A stretch of 57,524 nt of DNA from Phycisphaerae bacterium. Lineage in GTDB: Bacteria > Planctomycetota > Phycisphaerae > Phycisphaerales > SM1A02. The stretch covers positions 1-57,524 of the forward strand of contig PBAX01000011.1 in NCBI GenBank assembly GCA_002716385.1, read 5' to 3'. The stretch's first letter is position 1, and each line of letters opens with the position of its first letter. The notes beneath the pieces are model-generated. The model was given only the letters and a program-made list of their open reading frames with translations. It searched no databases and was not told the DNA's origin. Below are positions 52,313-57,524 of the stretch, piece after piece. Position numbers and translations under genes: made by a program.

Positions 52313-52984
52313 ATGCGCATATTTACTGCTTCAGCTCTGCTCATCGCCGTTCCTGCGATGGCAGCAACCTATACAGATTCAGTTGGTGACATTGCCACTG
52401 GCAATGCCAATCTCGACATCGTTTCTGCATCGGTCAGTCATAACGATTCGAGCCTCACGATCTCGATGACGGTTGCAGACCTGAATGCCGACTGGGGCAA
52501 GTACATGGTTCTCATCGACACCGGCATCCTGGGTGGTGACCACACGAACCCATGGGGCCGAGACATCACCTACGGCGATGGGATCAATGTCGACTTTGCA
52601 CTTGGCTCCTGGCTCGATAACGGTGGTGGTACCACTGGTCTGATGAGCTGGGATTCCATGGGCGGCTGGGGTTATTTCTACGATGTCGAGCAGTCAATCG
52701 ACTGGGACAATGACACCGTGAGCTGGACCATCGATGCAGGTGGGTTTTTTGAGTTCTACGTCAATTCAAGTGAAGGTTACGGTGGCTTCGAGTTCGACAT
52801 CGTCTCCACCGGCGGTGGTGATAACGATCCCGCAATCGACTTCATGGGCGGTGAAGGTATTCAGGGAGGTTGGGGCAATGGCTCAACCATGACCGACATG
52901 TTCACCTACACCCTTCCAGCACCCGGCGCGTTGGCCCTTCTTGGCTTGGCTGGACTGGCTGGACGGAGTCGTCGTCGACACTGA
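52313..52984 (+). CDS. Secreted PEP-CTERM-like protein
   Basis: Protein of 223 aa. The ATG at 52313 has a strong site GGAGGAGAG. A signal peptide ends near AMA. The middle is beta-rich (Asp and Gly repeats, SASVSHNDSSLTISMTVADL), with no catalytic motif. The tail PAPGALALLGLAGLAGRSRRRH is a PEP-CTERM-like sorting signal: Pro motif, hydrophobic stretch, basic end. Cleavage by an exosortase is expected in species that have one, but none is in the window. A strong terminator follows. Confidence 0.85.
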   Translation: MRIFTASALLIAVPAMAATYTDSVGDIATGNANLDIVSASVSHNDSSLTISMTVADLNADWGKYMVLIDTGILGGDHTNPWGRDITYGDGINVDFALGSWLDNGGGTTGLMSWDSMGGWGYFYDVEQSIDWDNDTVSWTIDAGGFFEFYVNSSEGYGGFEFDIVSTGGGDNDPAIDFMGGEGIQGGWGNGSTMTDMFTYTLPAPGALALLGLAGLAGRSRRRH

Positions 52985-53010
52985 TCCACACGACCAACGT
53001 ATTGAACTTC

Positions 53011-53038
53011 ACAGCCCCGCTGATTTCAGCGGGGCTGT
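53011..53038 (+). terminator. Intrinsic terminator after the PEP-CTERM gene
   Basis: Arms ACAGCCCCGCTGA (53011-53023) and TCAGCGGGGCTGT (53026-53038), a 13-bp stem with a very short loop, are followed by TCATTTG. A strong hairpin between co-directional genes. Confidence 0.8.
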
Positions 53039-53107
53039 TCATTTGTAGGACTGCGGGTCTGCGGTGGCAGGGTCCTGTGAGGATGCATGAGGTATCCTGC
53101 GGGTCTT

Positions 53108-53833
53108 ATGGATCTCACAAGCCTTTTCGTCATGTCCCTGATCTCCCTGTTGGTCATCACGGATCCTTTCGGGATGGTGGCCGTCTTCCTGTCGTTGACG
53201 GAGGGTGACGACCCCAAATGGAAACACAAACAGGCTTTGAGATGCGGCATCAAGGTCTTCTTCATGTTGACGATCTTCTTTGCTGGCGGTGTCTGGATCC
53301 TCAAGATCTTCGGCTTCTCGGTGGAGGCGGTTGATATCGGTGGTGGGCTGGTCATTGGTGTCATGGGCTGGCAGTTCATGCATCCCAAGGACAAGCGAAA
53401 GGTCACGCCGGCGGAGCATGCGGAAGGAAAAGCCAAGAAGGATGTCTCATTCATTCCGCTCACGATGCCCATCATCGCGGGCCCCGGTGCGATTTCCGTG
53501 GTGCTTTCCTTCGCATCAAAGATCGAGAAGGAGAAAGGCGGCTGGGAGGAATGGCTCACGATCGGTCTGGTGATTCTTTGCATCTCCATTCTGACTTGGT
53601 TGTGTTTTCGCTTTTCCGAATATCTGCTTCGTCTCATGGGACATGGTGGTCTCAATTCCTTGACGAGGATCATGGGCTTCATCCTGATCTGCATTGCGAC
53701 TCAGATGATCATCTCTGGTATCGGTGGTGCCATCGACAAGCATGCTGCGAAGGAACATGCCAAGTCGGCAACCGTCTCCATGGGACTCATCGCGCCTGAT
53801 CCGGCCATGCGAGCACATGTTCGTGAACTCTGA
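53108..53833 (+). CDS. MarC-family integral membrane protein
   Basis: Protein of 241 aa with about six helices. It begins MDLTSLFVMSLISLLVITDPFG, the family N-terminus, and has PLTMPIIAGPGAISVVLSF with the conserved Gly-Pro-Gly. The physiological role of the MarC family is unclear; the link to antibiotic resistance has been questioned. A start at 53087 is possible. The end overlaps the next gene by 17 bases, in a different frame. Confidence 0.9.
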   Translation: MDLTSLFVMSLISLLVITDPFGMVAVFLSLTEGDDPKWKHKQALRCGIKVFFMLTIFFAGGVWILKIFGFSVEAVDIGGGLVIGVMGWQFMHPKDKRKVTPAEHAEGKAKKDVSFIPLTMPIIAGPGAISVVLSFASKIEKEKGGWEEWLTIGLVILCISILTWLCFRFSEYLLRLMGHGGLNSLTRIMGFILICIATQMIISGIGGAIDKHAAKEHAKSATVSMGLIAPDPAMRAHVREL

Positions 53834-56800
53834 ACAAGCTTTGCCGAGTTGGCACTTCTGGATTGATCGAGGAGGGACGTTCACCGATATCGTCGCCTGG
53901 CACGAGGCCTCCTCGGAACTGCTGACCGCCAAAGTCCGATCGGAGGATCCCGGTCGAAGAGAGGACGCCAGTCTCGCCGCTATTCGTGCCGTTCTCGGAC
54001 TGGACGATTCGGCAGATCTCCGCTCATTGGGTGCCGTCTCGATCCGCATGGGTACGACGGTGGCAACGAATGCGTTGTTGACACGAAGTGGCGTGCGAAC
54101 GGCCGCGGTTCTGACGAAAGGATTGGGTGATCTGCTCATCCTCGGTGACCAGTCGCGACCTCGACTCTTCGAGCTCGATATCTCACGACCACCGCCGACC
54201 TGGGATCTTGTCATCGAGGCCGATGAGCGGATCGCTGTCGATGGCCAGGTGCTCAGGCCGCTTGATGAAGATCAGCTTTACCGAGATCTCGCATCTGCTC
54301 GTGAAGCGGGCGTGGAAGCCTGCGCGGTTGCCTTGATGCATGGCTGGACATTCCAACAACATGAGCAGCGAGTCGTCGAAGTCGCTCGTGAAGTCGGTTT
54401 CAAGGAAGTCGTCTCCAGTCATGAAGTCTGTCCGCTGCAGGGTCTTCTTGGACGGTCTCATACGACGGTTGTCGATGCTTCCCTGACACCGACTCTTCAG
54501 GATTCAATCAGGGCGATGCGAGCGACCATGCCGGAGGCGACTCTGGAGTTCATGCAGAGCAGCGGTGGATTGACCGCCGCCGAAGGGTTCAGGGGTTCCA
54601 GAGCGATTCTTTCCGGGCCAGCCGGCGGCATTGTGGGTGCGGTTGCTGTCGCGGGATCGATGGGCAACATCATCACATTCGACATGGGTGGTACTTCAAC
54701 CGACGTGGCCTGGCATGACGGCACGTTTCATCGCAGATGGGATTCGAAAGTCGATGGGATCCCTCTGAGGGTACCCATGCTGGATATCCACACGATTGCC
54801 GCCGGTGGCGGTTCCATATGCCGCTTCGATAGTCAGCGACTACGCGTCGGTCCAGAAAGCAGCGGTGCTCAGCCCGGGCCAGCCTGTTACCGGGGTGGTG
54901 GGCCGGCGACCGTGACGGATTGTCATGTGGTGCTAGGCCGTCTGGATGCGGATCTGCTTCCAACTGTCTTTGGGCCTGACCGAACCCAATCAATCGATCC
55001 GGATGCCTCTCGGGCATCATTCTCTGCGATGGCAGAGCAGGTCCGTGCATCCGGTCGATCGCCGATGAGTATCGAACAGCTTGCGGAAGGCTGTTTGCGG
55101 ATTGCTGTGGAACGCATGGCCGGAGCGGTCAGAAAGATCTCGATCGAACAGGGCCGTTCTCTGGATGGCGTGACACTCGTTTCCTTCGGGGGTGCCGGTG
55201 GTCAGACGGCATGCCTCGTAGCCGAGGCACTTGGGATCCGGCGTGTCCTGGTCCATCCACATGCCGGCGTTCTTTCGGCACTGGGAATCGGACTGGCGAC
55301 ACCATCGCTTTCCACGGAGCGCACGGTGTCCTGTGCGATTGATTCGGATGAGATCCTCACGAGCTTCAAAGACATGGAGTCGGCACTTCATGAATCGCTT
55401 GTGCAGGAGGGCGTTTCAGCGGAGGAAGCGAGTGTTCACCGTCTTGTCCACATGAAGGTGGCTGGCTGGGATGGGAGTATTCCGGTCGAAGCAGGCGATC
55501 CTCACACCATGAGAGAGACCTTCCTTGAGCGTGCTCGGCGTCGCTATGGACTGGATCTCAAGGAGGAAACGCTTGTGGTCGCCATGCTGGAGCTCCGAAT
55601 CAGCATCACCACCCGGAAGGAGGTGCCCGGGTTCACGCCGATGGGAGATGTCATGCCCGAACCGGACCGTTTCGTGAAGACCCTGTTCAAGGGTCAATGT
55701 CACGAAACCGGTATCTGGAATCGCAAGGACATGCCGAGCAGTACGACGCTTGAGGGGCCTGCGATCATTTCAGAGGAGGGTGCGACCACCATTGTTGAAC
55801 CCGGATGGTCCTTGTCATGTCGGGAGGATGGCTGCTTCCTGCTGGAACATGTCCATCAGGAAGACCACGATCAGGATCATCCAGACCATCATGTCGATCC
55901 GGTTCTGCTCGAGGTGTTCGGTCATCGATTCATGGCCATTGCGGATGAGATGGGTGCCATGCTGCGGCGGACGGCCCATTCGGTGAACATCAAGGAGCGG
56001 CTGGACTTCTCATGTGCCATCTTCGACCAGTCCGGACATCTGGTCGCCAATGGGCCTCACATGCCGGTCCATCTGGGCTCGATGGACCACAGTGTTCAAT
56101 CGGTGCTTGCCGCCCATCGTGATGATCTCAAGCCGGGCGATGCATGGCTCCTGAATGATCCGTATCACGGCGGAACCCATCTGCCGGATCTCACGGTGGT
56201 CACGCCGATGTTCTCGGAGAGTACCGGGTCGCTTCAATTCCTTGTTGCCAGTCGAGGTCATCACGCGGACATTGGCGGTATCACGCCTGGTTCGATGCCG
56301 GCGACGTCCTGCTCGCTCGAACAGGAGGGTGTCATCATCCAGCCGATTCGGATCGTGCGTGATGGCATGCTTGATGAAGCGCTGGTCCGTGGACATCTGA
56401 CCAGTGGGCCATGGCCAGCACGCAATCCCGATCAGAACATGGCTGATCTGAGAGCGCAGTTGGCTGCCAACACTCGAGGTGTCGAGGAACTCCGGAGACT
56501 TGTCCTTGAGTTCGGCCTTCCGACGGTTCAGGCCTACATGAAGCACGTGATGGACAACGGTGAATCCTGTGTGCGTTCATTGCTTCCGAAAATCAAACCC
56601 AATTCAATCGAAGTCCCCATGGACAACGGAAGTCTCATTCGTCTTCAGCTCCGTCTTGAAGGCGGCCGTATGGTCTTCGATTTTTCGGGCACATCAGATC
56701 AATGTGACACCAATTTCAATGCGCCGCCGGCAGTGTCACGTGCGGCCGTTCTGTATGTGCTTCGTTGCCTGATTGATGATGACATTCCGTTGAATGAAGG

Positions 56801-57419
56801 GTGTCTGCGACCCGTTGACATCATCATTCCGGAAGGCTCGCTCTTGAATCCGAACTCACCAGCTGCGGTCGTCGCAGGGAATGTCGAGACCAGTCAGTGC
56901 GTAGTCGACGCGATCCTTGGAACAGTCCGGGCCCAGGCGGCTTCCCAGGGGACCATGAACAACCTGACCTTCGGGAACGATCACTATCAGTACTACGAGA
57001 CGCTCTGTGGTGGAACCGGTGCCGGCCCGGGATTCGATGGAACGGATGCGATTCATTCCCATATGACGAATTCCCGATTGACTGATCCGGAGATCCTCGA
57101 AGCCCGCTATCCCGTCAGGCTGGAACGCTTCGCCATCCGTCGAGGTTCCGAAGGCAAGGGCCGTTTCAAGGGTGGCTGTGGAGCGATTCGGGAGATCAGG
57201 TTTCTCCAAGCCATGACAGTCACTTTGCTGGCGGGCCGCAGACGCTTTGTGCCCTATGGACTCGAAGGGGGCGAGGAGGCTTCTGGTGGACTTCAGTGTG
57301 TTCTGCGATCAAACGGTGGACGAGAAGACCTCGAGGCTTCAGCGAGTGTGGAGGTATTCGAGGGGGATCGCTTCCTCTTGACGACACCCGGCGGTGGCGG
57401 TTTTGGTCGATCATCCTGA
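53817..57419 (+). CDS. Fused hydantoinase A/B (5-oxoprolinase-type) enzyme
   Basis: Protein of 1200 aa. The first half is HyuA-like: WIDRGGTFTDIVAWH, SIRMGTTVATNALL, FDMGGTSTDVAWHDG, all in the ASKHA ATP-binding style. The second half (from about residue 690) is HyuB-like, with FMAIADEMGAMLRRTAHSVNIKERLDFS, NDPYHGGTHLPDL and HHADIGGITPGS. The fusion order and length fit ATP-dependent 5-oxoprolinase, which turns 5-oxoproline to glutamate; a hydantoinase or acetone/acetophenone-type carboxylase remains possible. The ATG at 53817 lies inside the MarC gene. A hairpin follows the stop codon. Confidence 0.9.
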   Translation: MFVNSEQALPSWHFWIDRGGTFTDIVAWHEASSELLTAKVRSEDPGRREDASLAAIRAVLGLDDSADLRSLGAVSIRMGTTVATNALLTRSGVRTAAVLTKGLGDLLILGDQSRPRLFELDISRPPPTWDLVIEADERIAVDGQVLRPLDEDQLYRDLASAREAGVEACAVALMHGWTFQQHEQRVVEVAREVGFKEVVSSHEVCPLQGLLGRSHTTVVDASLTPTLQDSIRAMRATMPEATLEFMQSSGGLTAAEGFRGSRAILSGPAGGIVGAVAVAGSMGNIITFDMGGTSTDVAWHDGTFHRRWDSKVDGIPLRVPMLDIHTIAAGGGSICRFDSQRLRVGPESSGAQPGPACYRGGGPATVTDCHVVLGRLDADLLPTVFGPDRTQSIDPDASRASFSAMAEQVRASGRSPMSIEQLAEGCLRIAVERMAGAVRKISIEQGRSLDGVTLVSFGGAGGQTACLVAEALGIRRVLVHPHAGVLSALGIGLATPSLSTERTVSCAIDSDEILTSFKDMESALHESLVQEGVSAEEASVHRLVHMKVAGWDGSIPVEAGDPHTMRETFLERARRRYGLDLKEETLVVAMLELRISITTRKEVPGFTPMGDVMPEPDRFVKTLFKGQCHETGIWNRKDMPSSTTLEGPAIISEEGATTIVEPGWSLSCREDGCFLLEHVHQEDHDQDHPDHHVDPVLLEVFGHRFMAIADEMGAMLRRTAHSVNIKERLDFSCAIFDQSGHLVANGPHMPVHLGSMDHSVQSVLAAHRDDLKPGDAWLLNDPYHGGTHLPDLTVVTPMFSESTGSLQFLVASRGHHADIGGITPGSMPATSCSLEQEGVIIQPIRIVRDGMLDEALVRGHLTSGPWPARNPDQNMADLRAQLAANTRGVEELRRLVLEFGLPTVQAYMKHVMDNGESCVRSLLPKIKPNSIEVPMDNGSLIRLQLRLEGGRMVFDFSGTSDQCDTNFNAPPAVSRAAVLYVLRCLIDDDIPLNEGCLRPVDIIIPEGSLLNPNSPAAVVAGNVETSQCVVDAILGTVRAQAASQGTMNNLTFGNDHYQYYETLCGGTGAGPGFDGTDAIHSHMTNSRLTDPEILEARYPVRLERFAIRRGSEGKGRFKGGCGAIREIRFLQAMTVTLLAGRRRFVPYGLEGGEEASGGLQCVLRSNGGREDLEASASVEVFEGDRFLLTTPGGGGFGRSS

Positions 57420-57434
57420 TGACTGATCAATGAA

Positions 57435-57464
57435 AACCGCCCGGCTCCTGGGAGCCGGGCGGTT
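57435..57464 (-). terminator. Hairpin terminator between convergent genes
   Basis: Arms AACCGCCCGGCTC (57435-57447) and GAGCCGGGCGGTT (57452-57464), a 13-bp perfect stem with a CTGG loop. On the minus strand it is followed by TTTTCATTG, as expected for a terminator of the gene entering from the right. Confidence 0.75.
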
Positions 57465-57492
57465 GGAATCGAACCTGTTCGAGCCGTCGGGA

Positions 57493-57524
57493 TCAGCAGC
57501 CGCCGTAATCGGCGAGGATCTGCA
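57493..57524 (-). CDS. Last codons of a dockerin-type secreted protein (partial)
   Basis: On the minus strand the frame reads QILADYGGC-stop, with the stop at 57493-57495. The end ...L-x-x-L-A-D-Y-G-x-C is the closing helix and terminal Cys of the dockerin-like tails seen on the proteins at 23600 and 31312. The rest of the gene lies outside the window. The hairpin at 57435 would be its terminator. Confidence 0.5.
   Translation of the reverse strand, partial: QILADYGGC

Noticed and set aside
1..57524. CRISPR arrays, tRNA or rRNA genes, insertion sequences, prophage
   Set aside because: No regularly spaced repeats, cloverleaf-like sequence, transposase or phage-like gene was seen on reading both strands.

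Overview
The window looks like a chromosomal segment of a Planctomycete, most likely a marine member of the class Phycisphaerae. The reasons are family-level: three large membrane Ser/Thr kinases with TPR or WD40 sensor parts, an ECF sigma factor next to one kinase, an adjacent DUF1592-type cytochrome c and DUF1552 pair, a TPR lipoprotein beside an ASPIC/UnbV protein, a formylglycine-generating enzyme, several secreted proteins ending in a dockerin-like tail, and a PEP-CTERM-like tail of the PAPGALALLGLAG type. No rRNA, tRNA, CRISPR array, transposase or integrase was seen.

Layout. 1-9.5 kb: a RarD-like transporter broken by an amber codon, a kinase-TPR gene, a second leftover rarD tail, a DUF3137-like membrane protein, then an ECF sigma factor and a kinase-WD40 gene whose WD40 half has a very different base composition. 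9.5-17.5 kb: small membrane proteins, a CPA1 Na+/H+ antiporter, an amidase, a fasciclin protein, a VOC protein, a lipoprotein and a dockerin-tagged esterase. 17.5-21.3 kb: a haem/siderophore ABC importer and a haem oxygenase. 21.3-33.5 kb: an acyltransferase, an HExxH protein, beta-helix secreted proteins, a third kinase and a GH18 lipoprotein. 33.5-42.6 kb: a small Cys protein, DUF4149, a PepSY membrane protein, an 88-aa protein, a Kelch protein, an imelysin and an Fbp-type ferric iron ABC importer. 42.6-51 kb: the cytochrome DUF1592/DUF1552 pair, a TPR-sulfotransferase, a TPR lipoprotein and an ASPIC/UnbV lipoprotein, all with very short gaps. 51-57.5 kb: a formylglycine-generating enzyme, a PEP-CTERM protein, MarC, a fused 5-oxoprolinase, and the last codons of another dockerin-type gene.

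The strongest system-level signal is a family of five palindromic sites of 17-19 bp, close to TTGAGnC-n3-GnCTCAA. They lie at 17541, 20582, 33834, 35451 and 37902, always between genes and always beside iron or haem genes or beside small unknown genes. In two cases the palindrome sits on recognisable promoter elements. Together they define a candidate iron regulon: haem import, haem opening by haem oxygenase, PepSY reduction or transport, periplasmic imelysin, and FbpABC ferric import. The regulon probably also includes two unknown small proteins and a Kelch protein. The regulator itself is not in the window.
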